64,000 nt of DNA from Clarkia xantiana subsp. parviflora (lineage: Eukaryota > Streptophyta > Magnoliopsida > Myrtales > Onagraceae): assembly GCA_036873135.1 (NCBI GenBank), contig JAPTYO010000010.1, positions 18,841,772 to 18,905,771 of the forward strand, in the 5' to 3' direction. Both the position numbers and the translations under genes were made by a program. Below the pieces are notes generated by a model, which worked only from the letters and a program-made list of their open reading frames with translations, was not told where the DNA came from and did not search any database. Of the stretch, positions 37,801 through 48,839 are shown piece by piece. Within the stretch, counting starts at the first letter, position 1. Every line of letters begins with the position of its first letter.

Positions 37801-38385
37801 ATGAGTAAGTTTTTCTTTCCCTCTGTTCGTCGCGTTATTTTCTTTCCTAGCATTAGTTCGGAGTCGGATTCTGAGTCGGATACTGAGTTAGGGTATTGGT
37901 CGGAGCCTGATTCGAGCTTGGAATTTCTCATTGCCTTTGATTTAGGTCTCGCTACCTTGTCGGAGAACCATTTGACTAGGTCCGACTATAATGAGCATGT
38001 CACCTTAGGCGACATTTGTCCTTTAGATGAGCCTTTGTACCCCTTCCTCCCTTCTTTGGGAAACACTCGCATGACAGTGACAGAGCCTCCTAGGGGGAAA
38101 GTCGTCGTCTATCCTTCCTAGATTCGGTTTGGGTTACGCCTGCCCTATTGTGATGAGCTCGTAGAGCTGAGTAGATTCTTTAGGATCTCTCCTGTGAACC
38201 TTGCCCCCAGCGCTATTCGCGTCTGGGTAGGTTTCCGGGTGCTATGTCAGTGGTACTCCTGGAAGTACTCCTTGGTCTTGTTCCGGTGCTTCTTCCGATT
38301 TTAGTATCAGAAGAAGGTAGGCTTCGCGAGTTTCGTGACTCGCTATCCTTCCCTCAAAGATTCCCGATTTGCTGATTTCGGGTTG
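37801..38385 (+). pseudogene. Degenerate retrotransposon protein fragment (putative gypsy-type transposon domain)
   Basis: An open frame from MSKFFFPSVRR contains an acidic Ser-rich segment (SSESDSESDTELGYW). It continues past a stop at 38,119 with FGLRLPYCDELVELSRFFRI and SPVNLAPSAIRVWVGFRV, meets another stop near 38,302, and reads on to YQKKVGFASFVTRYPSL. The block GLRLP...F...I.P..L.P...R...GF recalls the plant domain called putative gypsy type transposon. Stops make it a pseudogene. It ends where RNS2-like homology begins at about 38,405. The domain identity is from memory. Confidence 0.55.
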
Positions 38386-38404
38386 AGCGGGGTTGAGAGG
38401 CAAA

Positions 38405-40684
38405 CAGAGAGAGTTCGACTACTTTGCGATGGCGCTGCAATGGCCGGGTACCTCCTGTCAACGCTCTCGTCGTTGCTGCCCCACCAATGGTTGCTGCAGC
38501 AAGTAAGCTCCTCTCCTTGATTACCCCACTTTGAAGCTCGCTAAATTTGATTTCCTGATTCATCCGATGTGTGCATGCGGTCAGTTTCCATTGGTAATTA
38601 GGATCGTATCCGGTATCGGATTTAGGGTCAAAATCAGTATAGGAATTAGGTTATGGTTGCTGATCAGTTAATTAAACTTGAATTAATTGGTTTTGTACTA
38701 ATACTTGAACCCTAATCGACCACCTAGTTAATGCTAATTAGGTTAAGCATGGCTTTTTCATATAAATTTTGAGCTTATGAAGCAGCTGATACAGGATATG
38801 CTTTTTCTAGTTGAAGGATTCAATTTACTGTTTCTTCACCAGTCTGATTCTTATTGATAACAAAATTATTGTTTTTTTAAGAATTGGGAATCATTAACAC
38901 GTTCCTTCAAGATTTGTTTTTGTATGTAATATGTATATCTTCATGTCATCTACAATTCAATGGACTCGTCTTGAGGTTCATCTATTGAAGTCCGAAGAGT
39001 GCTGTAGAAACTAGAAACTGATGTTTTGCTTTATGAACTCTTGTTTTGACAGGACAAATTCTCTGAATGATTTCACCATCCGTAAGTATTTCTTGACTGT
39101 TCAGTCTGTACCTGGGCAATGAGACGTGTTCCTCCTATTAGGCCGTGGTTTCCGGACTTGTAGCTGTAATTTGAGCTACTCATGTTAAACTTTGTTTGTG
39201 AAGAAATCTTTCTTTACAATTATCGTGTTGTCCGTTGGAACAGAAGGACTATGGCCTGATTACGACGATGGAACTTGGCCTGCTTGTTGCAAACGCTCCA
39301 ATTTTGACGAGACCCTGATTGGTGTTCCATTATTTATTTAGTTCGGGGTGGATGTGATGTGTATGCTCATACAATTAAGCTAACCAAGTTTTAAATCTGA
39401 TATCTTTCAGAAATGGAAAACTGTATATACTGATTTTCATTGGGAATATGTTTTTGTTTGTCTTGATCTTGGCTTTTGTTTTGCGGAACAGGGGACTATT
39501 TCTTTTTTCCACACAAAAAACTTAATGAAATGAAATTGCCTCGGTACATGCCTAATGTTTCTCCATACTAATACGTACCTCTTGCAAAACTTTCTGAACA
39601 TGTAGATTGCAAAGCTGCATAGCAAGCTCGAAACGAATTGGCTAAGCTACAGTTGCGACAAGACTTCAACTTGTTACAGTGGAAGAGGATCATTTTGGGC
39701 ACACGAGGTAGCTGGCAAATTTGTATTTTTATCTCCTATTCTTATTATCTAACTTTTTATCGTCCGTCTTAAAAACTAACTGATATTTTGTTTTGTGATT
39801 CTTCAATCGCTGCATTTGGGGATGATATTTGAAGTGGGGTACGCAATCTAATCCTTTTGCTTCATGTTGAAAAGATTTTGTCATAACTGTATCAAGCTTA
39901 ACATTAGGATCTTAATGGTGGGAAGAAATTATTACTTTGCTGGTATCTGCAATTCATCATGTCTTCACTTTTCATCTGCAGAAAAACATGGTACTTGCTC
40001 GGCTCCAGTGGTTCAAGACGAATACAGTTACTTCATAACAGCTCTAAATATCTTCTACAAGTATAACGTTACTGTAAGTTCTAAAAAAGCTGAATTTTCA
40101 ATTTATCATAAGCTCGTATTTTGTCTATCTGTTAGTATATCTATGATAACCAATCACTTGTTGCTGAGTAAACTTTTGATTCCAGAGAGTTCTATCCGAT
40201 GCTGGATACGTCCCCTCCAACACTGAAAAGTATCCTCTTGGAGGTGTCATTCCTGCAATCCAGACTGCTTTCCACATAAACCCGGAAGTGATGTGCGTGG
40301 AGGGGTCTGTGCAGGAAATTCGATTGTGCTTCCACAAGGATTTCAAGGTTTTCCTTCATTTCATCTCAGCTGCAGCATGAGTTAACATTGATCTGCTTAG
40401 TTTGTTTATTTGGTGTGATTATCAAATTATGTAGCTGAAACATTTGTTTCGTTTCAGCCTCGTGATTGTGGAGCCAGTAAATTATACGGTGTAAACGCAT
40501 CGTCAAATTCATGTCCCAAGACAGTCAGCTTGCCATTGAGACAACAACTACCCAGTAAGTTCCTCTCTAGTTGATTTTTTGCAGCATTTGCTCTGATCAT
40601 TAACTGTGTTTCGGCTTTTGTTTTGTAGAATCGGGCAAGGTTGAGATGGTGACCTCTTCGGCATCTCGAAGTGAAGCCGTGTAG
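38405..40684 (+). CDS. RNS2-like RNase T2, N-terminus missing, first catalytic His replaced by Gln
   Basis: Nine exons fit: 38405-38502, 39053-39081, 39244-39323, 39606-39707, 39835-39838 (TGGG, 4 nt), 39982-40073, 40186-40347, 40458-40554 and 40629-40684. They keep one frame for 239 codons plus stop. RNase T2 enzymes cut single-stranded RNA; class II plant RNS2 acts in the vacuole and ER in rRNA turnover. Recognisable blocks are [29 protein letters not shown] and [18 protein letters not shown]. In the first active-site block the usual FTIHGLWP reads FTIQGLWP, because the codon formed across the 39081/39244 junction is CAA. The second block keeps H-E-K-H. A TGA at 38,384 lies in frame just upstream and no signal-peptide exon is visible. 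The donor after 39,323 (GTTCCA) is weak. This is either a decaying copy or a non-catalytic paralogue. Confidence 0.85.
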
Positions 40685-41424
40685 ATTGGTACCTGCATGT
40701 CTACCATCTACTACCTTTCCAATTGGCAACATCTTAGATGACTAGAAGATTTCATTATGTAAATTATAATGTATCAGCGTATATTGCTCAATAACTGTGG
40801 AATGAATTGGTTCTGTTAGGATGCATAATTTCAGCTAGACTTGTGTAAAGGGAGTTTGATGCAATAAAACAATATGTAGTTGTTAATTCTTCAACTGGAC
40901 GCCAGTGCTCTTCTTAAGATCATTGCATTCTTAGTGGTTAAAACACTATCATGTGGTTTATCATGTTGATTGATTTTGAAGTACTAGAATCGAAACATTC
41001 GTGACTTTATTAAAATATTAGGTTTTCATCTGGCTTAAATATCACGTAAGATAAACGGATAGAATTGGGCTTAATGTGTTAGATTTTTTTGTTATACTAG
41101 AGTGCTAGTGAAATTAGACTTACTGAAACGATCTCTCAAGTTTATTTGGTTGTTGGGTCAATGTTGACGTAATTATTGCATGCTCTAATTATTCACTAAG
41201 TCTGGTCGGTCGGAAAAAACTTCAGATCGTGAGTAAGAGTCTAAACATTAACTTCAGATCGTGAGTAAGAGTCTAAACATTACGTAGAATGATGAATATA
41301 ATGTCGACACTACTAGTTCGATAGTGAGTATGAGAGACTGAATATTACTAAATGCATATATAGTCTTCACTACTATTCCATTCTTTTCGGTAGAAAAAAA
41401 AATATTTATTGATTGAATAAAAAA
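40685..41424. other. RNS2-like 3' region and intergenic DNA
   Basis: The 3' UTR is probably within about 40,685-40,900. The rest is AT-rich and includes the 33-bp tandem duplication described separately. Confidence 0.4.
41219..41284. repeat. Perfect tandem duplication, unit about 33 bp
   Basis: The segment containing TTCAGATCGTGAGTAAGAG and TCTAAACATTA occurs twice in a row with no visible difference. Confidence 0.9.
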
Positions 41425-41714
41425 AGGGATAATTATCAAATTGCTACTCCATGTTTGGGTCCGCGGATAAATTGCTAGTTCACGTTTCTTTTCGGACAAT
41501 AGCAAGCTCAAGTTTCCTTAAGTAAACAAATGGCTATCTCATGTTTATTTTTCTGTTATTTTTTAACGGAATCAGCACGTACACGACATATAATTATGTG
41601 AAATGACCAAAATGTTTCTACCATCATCTTCTAATATTATGGAGATCAACATGTTTAAGACCTATTCATTGTTAATTGTGATCACTTGATTTTGAATGTG
41701 GGTAATTTAATTTA

Positions 41715-42348
41715 GGGTTAACAGGTCTTTTGGTCCATGATGTTTGACGACTTTTTGATTTTAGTCGTTTGTTTTTTTTTGTCTCATATGTTTGCATATT
41801 TTCTAGTTTTGGTCTTTCCGTTACATTCCGTCTATATTTTTCGTTAAGTAACATGTGCAAGTAACGTAATCCACCCTAAACTTTTAATTTTGTTCAATTT
41901 AGTCCATATAATACTTCCCTAACTTTTTTTGTTCAATTTAGTCCCAAAGTTTTAAAATTGACTCCAAATTGGACAACTGGGTCCAATTGACCTAGCCCTG
42001 GGCTAGCCCAGGGCTGGATCGATCAGTTGGGGTCGCCTGGTCCGGCGACCCCGACCGTGGCCGGACCCAGTTGGACCTAGTTGTCCAATTTGGGGTCAAT
42101 TTTAAAACTTTGGGACTAAATTGAATAAAAAAAGGAAGTATTAGAGGGACTAAATTGAATATAATTAAAAGTTTATGGTGGATCACGTGACTTGCACATG
42201 TTACTTAACGGAAAATATGGACGGAATTTAACGAAAAGACTAAAACTAGAAAATATGCAAACATATGGTACCAAAACTAGGCAAAAAAAACATCATGGAC
42301 CAAAACTCAAAAGTCGTCAAACATCATGGACAAAAAACCTGTTAACCA
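41715..42348. mobile_element. MULE-type MITE, TSD with one mismatch
   Basis: The ends are GGGTTAACAGGTCTTTTGGT and, at the right, ACCTGTTAACCA (last C changed). Flanks TTTAATTTA (41,706-41,714) and TTTATTTTA (42,349-42,357) differ at one of nine positions. Complementary arms meet at a GC-rich palindromic core near 41,990-42,070 (CCTAGCCCTGGGCTAGCC). Non-coding. Confidence 0.82.
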
Positions 42349-42432
42349 TTTATTTTAACCTAAAATATTACATACGTTAGTTGGGTCATCACATGCCGTG
42401 CCGACTTCGTAAAATTGTAGTGGAAAAGTGAA

Positions 42433-44245
42433 GGGTTAATAACCAAATTGCTACCTGAACATTAGCTATCTTACAAATCGCTACCTCGACTTTTAATTTT
42501 GAAAATTAGCTACCCCAACTTTGAAATTCAGATCAAATCGCTATCTCAGTCAATTTTTTTGTCAATTTAGACAGAATTGAGCCACATGTGTTTTCTTCAA
42601 ATATTTTTCTTCCAAAATACCATTGTCTCTCTTCTTTGCCTCATTGCGTGAACATACTTCACCATATTCTCTCAGTTATTATCATTACTTTATTATTTTA
42701 TTCTATGTCGTATGTATATCTTCAATTCCAAAAGTTCAGACAAACTTCTACATTACTAATGAACAATTCCTCCATTAAAACAAGCTGCAGAATCTAAAAG
42801 TTGTTTTGCTGTTGTTTTGATGTAGTAATGGTGTTGTTTCATTGTTTTTTTTTTTTTTTTTTTTTCGCTTTTGCTTATGCAATTTTTAGTTCGGTTTTAA
42901 TTATATTACACTTAGGTTATGTGTTATTTTGTTGTGTTATCTTGACGCAGTAAATATGTTGTATCATTGCTGTTTTTTTTTTCACTTTTTTCTGTTGCAA
43001 TTTTCACTATTACGACGTTTACTTTTTGTTATTTTGTTGTTGAATCATAGCGAATATTTTTCGTTATTCTATTTTTCAATTTCTTCTAACGAAAGGAGTC
43101 TAGGTATTTGTGGATCAAAGTAAAAAAAAAAAAAAAGCAATACGTCCTTAAAACATAATACAAATTAAGTTAAATTCACTCCACCTACTAGCATTTTCAA
43201 CATTTGTACAAAAAGATAAAAGATAAGATAATAATAATATATAAAAGAGAAGTTGAAATACTTGAAAGAGACAACTTTAAATCTGTATCTATGTCTGGTA
43301 TACTTGGAACTAACATCAAAACAATTTGAATTCCGTTATATTTTCATTAGGATATATATGACATTTGCAAATTACATACATAATTTTCAAGTGAACAGAG
43401 CTAGTAGAGCTGCGAAGTTAACCTTTTTTTATGGTGGAATTGTTAATTAGTAATATTGTCTGAAATCTTGTAATTGAAGATATATAATAGGGCTGAGCAG
43501 GAAAACCCGAAAGCCCGAAAGCCCGAAAGCCCGAAAAAACCGTCCCGAGCCCGTCCCGAAAAACCCGGTCCCGAATAGACCCGAGCCCGAGCGGGCGGGA
43601 CTTTTATTTTCAATTCGGGCTCGGGCTCGGGCTCGGGCTTTTGTGCCAAAATCCCGAAAAGCCCGAGCCCGTCCCGAATTTTTTTTAATACTATATAAAT
43701 ATATATAATTATATATATTCCCCACTAACTATAGTTAGTATCTAACCATCTTCCTCCATGCTTGAATTTTTATTTTTTTTTTTCCAGATTTTTTGTTAAA
43801 ATTCGGGCTAGCCCGAGCCCGAGCCCGAGTCCCGAAGTCCCGGCTCGGGCGGGCCATTTTCCTTATTTTCGGGCTCGGGCTAAAAATTAGTGTCCCGAAA
43901 ATTTCGGGCTCGGGCTCAGGTAAAAGCCCGCCCGTCCCGGCCCGAGCTCACCCCTAATATATATACGACATAGAAGAAAATAATAAAGCAAAGATGATAA
44001 TGGATATAATATGGTGAAGTATGTTCACACAATGAGGCAATGAATAAAGACAATGACATTTTTGGAAGAAAAATATTTGAAAAAAACACATGTGGTTCAA
44101 TTCCGTCTAAATTGACAAATTTTTTTTACTGAGGTAACGGTTTGATCTGAATTTCAAAGTTGAGATATCTAATTTTCAAAATCAAAAGTTGAGATAGCGA
44201 TTTGTAAACGGGCCAAAATCCAAGTAGCAATTTGGTTATTAACCC
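42433..44245. mobile_element. MULE-type MITE with perfect 9-bp TSD, itself carrying a hAT-like MITE
   Basis: The ends are GGGTTAATAACCAAATTGCT and its complement. Identical AAAAGTGAA copies flank it at 42,424-42,432 and 44,246-44,254. The arms are about 290 bp (42,433-42,720 and 43,965-44,245). The central part is AT-rich with a T run at about 42,847 and a nested element at 43,490-43,956. No gene is supported. Confidence 0.92.
43490..43956. mobile_element. Nested hAT-like MITE made of GCCCGA repeats
   Basis: The ends are TAGGGCTGAGCAGG and the complement of TAGGGGTGAGCTCGG, typical in form for plant hAT-type MITEs. Sub-terminal GCCCGA/CCCGAGC repeats occupy both halves in opposite orientation. 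The flanks are AT repeats, so the 8-bp duplication cannot be decided. Long open frames across the repeats are artefacts of the lack of T and A. Confidence 0.65.
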
Positions 44246-44384
44246 AAAAGTGAATGAATTAGTTATTTATTCATATAAGTAAACATGATATTAAACATGA
44301 GTTAGCTATTTATCCAAAAGAAATGCAAGCTAATGATTTGTTTGCGGACCAAAATGGACTAGTATAATATACTATTATTATAGA

Positions 44385-45035
44385 CTATAGAGTCGGCGGA
44401 AGGAAACAGAGTGCCGCCAGTTTTCTGTTGCTTTCCGTCGCAGCGTTCGTGGCCAAAAAACGAAGTATCAAACCCTTGGCGACTGTACTAGGGCTTTTGC
44501 ATTCTCCATTTTCGGTACGTTTTCGTTCAATCGGCCTTCTCATCTCTCCCTTACAGAAGGATCGAGCTCCGCTATTCTCTCTTTCATGGATTGGATTGAT
44601 TCCTGATTAGCTGCCGCGCTGTGTTTTTTCTGGCGTTGCTTCAAACTAGGAAAACCGAAATTTCTGAACAAATTGAGCTCTGAGCTTATCCTTATTTTAC
44701 TCTAATAATTATGCGGTTTGTTGTGGTATTTGTCCAGTATGCTGCGGCTCTAACCTTGTCGATTGGTTATTGTTATCTATCCAACTGCTGTCGAGGTTTT
44801 TTGGGTTCAGTCTTGGTGATTGACTATTTTTTGCTCTAGTGCAGCTTCTTCCATGAAAAATCCGGCTAGCTGGTGTCTGCTATGTCTGTCAGTAATTTCT
44901 TGAATTACCTCTTTGCTGTGGGAGTTTGGTGTACTGCGTATCTTGCAGCTGCAGTTCTCGAGTCTTTTCGAATCTTCAATACCCTTTGTTAGCTTTGACT
45001 TGGTAATCATAAACTCATAGCACAAAGATCTTACT
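44385..45035 (+). promoter_or_regulatory. Promoter-proximal region and 5' leader of GPN3
   Basis: The composition changes sharply from transposon DNA to a balanced, C/T-rich region at about 44,390. A donor-like TTTTCG|GTACGT at about 44,515 suggests a leader intron. No coding sequence is needed here because GPN3 starts at 45,036. Confidence 0.4.
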
Positions 45036-47522
45036 ATGGGTTATGCACAACTGGTCATTGGCCCTGCAGGCAGCGGCAAGGTGATTCATTTTACGGGCTT
45101 TCTCGTCTTGTTGAATGCTTTTAAGATGATTGTTATTTCATCATAGTTTGCTGTACCAATGTGATACGTCTAGTTACATTGTTTGATTACCATTTTTACC
45201 GGATGCGTAAGAATGGATATTAGATTGTACTAATGAGCCTGACTTGTTTCCAGTCGACTTACTGCTCTAGTCTCCACCAACATTGTCAAAGCATTGGACG
45301 AACGATCCATGTGGTGAATTTAGATCCTGCTGCAGAAAATTTCGACTATCCGGTTGCATTGGGTAAGTCATATGTGGAGAGGAGGCTCTATGGTTTTGGA
45401 AGTAAATTTCTCTTTTTACACTTCTTACTTCTGACATCAAACTTGCATGTAGATATAAGAGAGCTCATTTCATTGGAAGATGTAATGGAGGAACTAGGGC
45501 TGGGCCCAAATGGTGGCCTTATTTACTGCATGGAGTATCCTTTTAAAAAAAATCTGTGGTTTTTCTTTGAACTCAGTCTACTTGTTCATGGGCATTGGCT
45601 ATAACATTTAATTTAGAAGGTATAGAATATGCATTTTGCAAGTATAGTTGCTCATTTTGTTACTGCCTCTGGTATTCTCTCTTTCACATTTCTGATGGCA
45701 TGGTTTGATTTACTTTATTAATTAATATTATGTGCTTCAGGTGATTTTTATCTGTTCATGAGCTATTTGAGCGCAATAAGACTGTTTATTTGGATATCAG
45801 ATTTGTCAAATAACCTTTGTTTTTTTTTTTTTTTAACTTTAGAATTACTTATCTATATTGCTTCAATTGGATAACCTTAATTACTTGCTTAGACACCTTG
45901 AAGGTAGCCTAGATGATTGGCTGACAGAAGAACTTGATAATTACTTGGATGATGACTACTTGGTTTTTGACTGTCCAGGTAATATCCCTTTTAACTGGAG
46001 AAATAAGCTCTAGGATATGTGGTCTTTAGGATTCTGCTGTATGCAAAGATAAGCACATTGGATGTACTATCCTTTAGTATTTAGTGGATCGTTGATATAA
46101 CTTGGAATCTCTTTTTGTAAGTTGAGACGCCTAGAGAATGTATTGAACCTGTAGGCTGTAGGTGTGTATTCAAAAAATAGGTGGAGGGAGGAGAGAGAGG
46201 ATGAAAGGGGCTTAAATTTGTCACTTCAATTTATTCATCAACTATGGAAATTCCATTTAAATTTGCACGTACATGTATCTCTCATTTTTATGGGTGTCAT
46301 TTCTCCGCGTCTTGCATTAAAACCCATATGTTGACTAGAAAGTTCTTTACAGGCCAAATAGAGCTATTTTCACATGTTCCGGTGCTTAAACATTTTGTGG
46401 AACATTTGGAGCGTAAGAATTTCAAAGTCTGTGTAGTGTACCTGCTTGACTCTCAGGTTTGTGGTTGACCTACTTGCTGATATTCTCATAGTCCGGTTCT
46501 TATTTTCCTTCATATGTCTCAACTTTCTTATTATGTATCATCAACCACATGGTAAAGCAGTTTATTTCTATCTGGCAGTTTATAACTGATGTGACTAAAT
46601 TCATAAGCGGATGCATGGCATCTCTCTCTGCAATGGTCCAACTGGAGTTGCCTCATGTGAACATCTTGTCCAAGATGGATCTTGTGAAGAACAAGAGAGA
46701 CATTGAAGAGTAAGTATTTCTACCGACTCTTGTTTCTTTGTGTTGTTCCTTTACCATGTTTTTCCCTTATTTATATGGATGGGTATATTCGATGCGTAAC
46801 ATGTGTGTCTTTATTTTCCTCCAGTTATTTGAATCCCGAGCCTCGACTTCTTTTGTCATTGCTGAACCAACATATGGCTCCTCAGTTTGAGAAACTTAAC
46901 AAAGCTTTGGCAGAACTGGTGAGTAATTAACAGCATTATACAATTACACTGCACATAATTTTACTGTTTTTTTTAAGAGAATAGCTTATAAAATCATTCG
47001 GACCTGGACAACAATGTTCACTGTTGAGATCCAAGCATGGTTTATGATCATTGAAAAAGTTTATGCACTGGTATCTCAGGTGGAAGAGTATAGCATGGTG
47101 AGCTTTGTGCCTCTAAACTTGAATAAGGAGAAAAGGTATCTTTCGCCCCATTTTTTTCATTATCTCATCTGTTAGACGAGCGGTTTAGACATTACACATG
47201 AAAATCTGAAGAACTTCAATAAACACGTGTCTTTTCTACGTCTTTTTAGTGCATAGTATAGTTATAAAATTGAATATAAATGGAACAACGGATCAAATTG
47301 ACATATTGTAACCAGACAATCGCTTTGTAAAATGTAACCGGAGTTAAATCCTTGTTAAGTTTGATGGTTGGGCTTGTCATTGAGATTTATGAACTCATAT
47401 CTCCTATTTGAATTCTGTGCAGTATACAGTACATATTATCGCAGATTGACAACTGCATTCAGTTTGGAGAAGATGCAGATGTGAAAGTCAAGGACTTTGA
47501 TGAACCCGAAGATGATGACTAA
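45036..47522 (+). CDS. GPN3: GPN-loop GTPase 3
   Basis: Nine exons (45036-45080, 45254-45362, 45453-45534, 45893-45978, 46353-46456, 46579-46709, 46825-46918, 47080-47135, 47423-47522) give an uninterrupted frame of 268 residues. GPN GTPases act in the cytoplasm with GPN1 to assemble RNA polymerase II and deliver it to the nucleus. The start [17 protein letters not shown] contains the P-loop and overlaps the first intron. The diagnostic Gly-Pro-Asn loop is in [15 protein letters not shown]. The G3 motif is in [13 protein letters not shown] and the NKxD-like guanine motif is in NILSKMDLV. The acidic tail FDEPEDDD is usual for GPN3. Length fits the roughly 270-residue family. The gene appears intact. 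Confidence 0.95.
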
Positions 47523-48600
47523 AACAGTAAAACCCGTAAGGCGGTCGAATAATTTCTGGTTTGGGGGTATTTTGCTGAGATAACACTGTCTTGATTGTAG
47601 ATACAAATCTAATGAGTTTGACTTTGGAGTGTTGATATGATTCTCTTGATGAAAAGAAGACACTGCAGTTATCTATCTCTATGTTATTATTTATTATGAG
47701 TATCTATCATGTTAGGCTGCATCTATCTTAGTCGTGTGGGTCCATAATATGTGCGTTCTATAAGGGATCATACATGTTAAATTCCGCACTGGATCAAGGC
47801 AAGTTTTTATGTTCCTCTAATTTGTTATTAGAGGAGGTATATGTAAATCCACTTGGTCAGTGCTCTAAATTGTTAACGAGTGTAGTATTCCAAACTCACG
47901 GTGAGTTTTTGTGGCTTCAACTCACCGTTAAATTATCAATTAAGGGTATTCTCTAAATGTAGTTAGCATGTGAAGAATCTAAAGAGTTTTATTTACATCT
48001 TATCTAAAGAGCATGTTAAGAAGTCCACTTGCCCGGTGTCAAGTGATAAGGGGGGGCTTGTCTGTTTCAGGATTGAGTTCAGTGTACCTCTTGAACTTTT
48101 CAATTCGGTGGAGTTCAAAATCGTATTGAACAAATTTAAGATTAAAAAATTCTTGTATTTCTAAATATGGTGAAAGTTTCTAGTTAATAGTTCGTTACAT
48201 ATGTGTTTTGTTGGTTATTTCTTAGACAAGATTTGTTGGTTAAATTATTTTTTATTTGTTAATGAAACAAGATTTGTACTTAATGTTTTACATATGGTAA
48301 GAAATGAGATAATAATATTATGTAGAAAATAAATTTAGATTTTTCTGAAAAAATAACAAAATAATAGTAAGTTTTTATTTTATTATAAAAGAATCAATTG
48401 GTCTTGGTCCGATCCAGACGGTAATCATCAACCGAAAAGATCTAGAATGTTTCAAACGATTTTAACCGTCATGATTCAGTACAAGAACCGAAATGAGGAG
48501 GATATATAGTACTGTACCTAAACGATTCTGGACCGGTCTTATTTATTACATGACTTTCAATCTCGAATGGTTTGTATCCACATTTCTCCTGTGATGATTA
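47523..48600. other. GPN3 3' region and repeat-bearing intergenic DNA
   Basis: The 3' UTR probably ends near 47,700. About 48,395-48,545 contains AACCG/CGGTC-rich words like those at 56,160-56,600, probably old MITE fragments. No gene is seen. Confidence 0.4.
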
Positions 48601-48839
48601 TCAGTCGGAGCCAAGCAAGGAAGAGAGGATATGTCCCAGAAAGACGTCTCTCTCTGTGAGTGTGCTTCTTTAATTAGCAACCTAACTGCAGTCTATACTG
48701 CTAATTTGATTCTGGATTGACAATTGGTTTCACTTTCTGTTCTTTAGTATGCCTCAGCTTTTGTTTTGTTAACACTGTCGTGGATTTCTTTCGATTTTTC
48801 CCATGAATTGAGCCGGCGTTGATTCGGATTAATTGACTG

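Larger units (their letters stand above)
41425..44360. mobile_element. Outer foldback-type element hosting nested insertions
   Basis: The left arm (about 41,425-41,560: GGATAAATTGCTAGTTC, GGCTATCTCATGTTTA) is the approximate complement of the right arm (about 44,275-44,355: TAAACATGAGTTAGCTAT, GTTTGCGGACC). Both arms lie outside two complete MULE-type MITEs (41,715-42,348 and 42,433-44,245). The outer borders and target duplication are not resolved. Confidence 0.5.

Noticed and set aside
38335..38520. Open frame running from the retrotransposon domain through the first RNS2-like exon.
   Set aside because: Through the RNase part it is in a different frame from the conserved REFDYF...CQRSRRCC block, so it is a chance overlap.
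43443..43725. Frames with Arg-Ala or Glu-Pro dipeptide repeats.
   Set aside because: Direct translation of GCCCGA/CCCGAGC repeats of the nested MITE.
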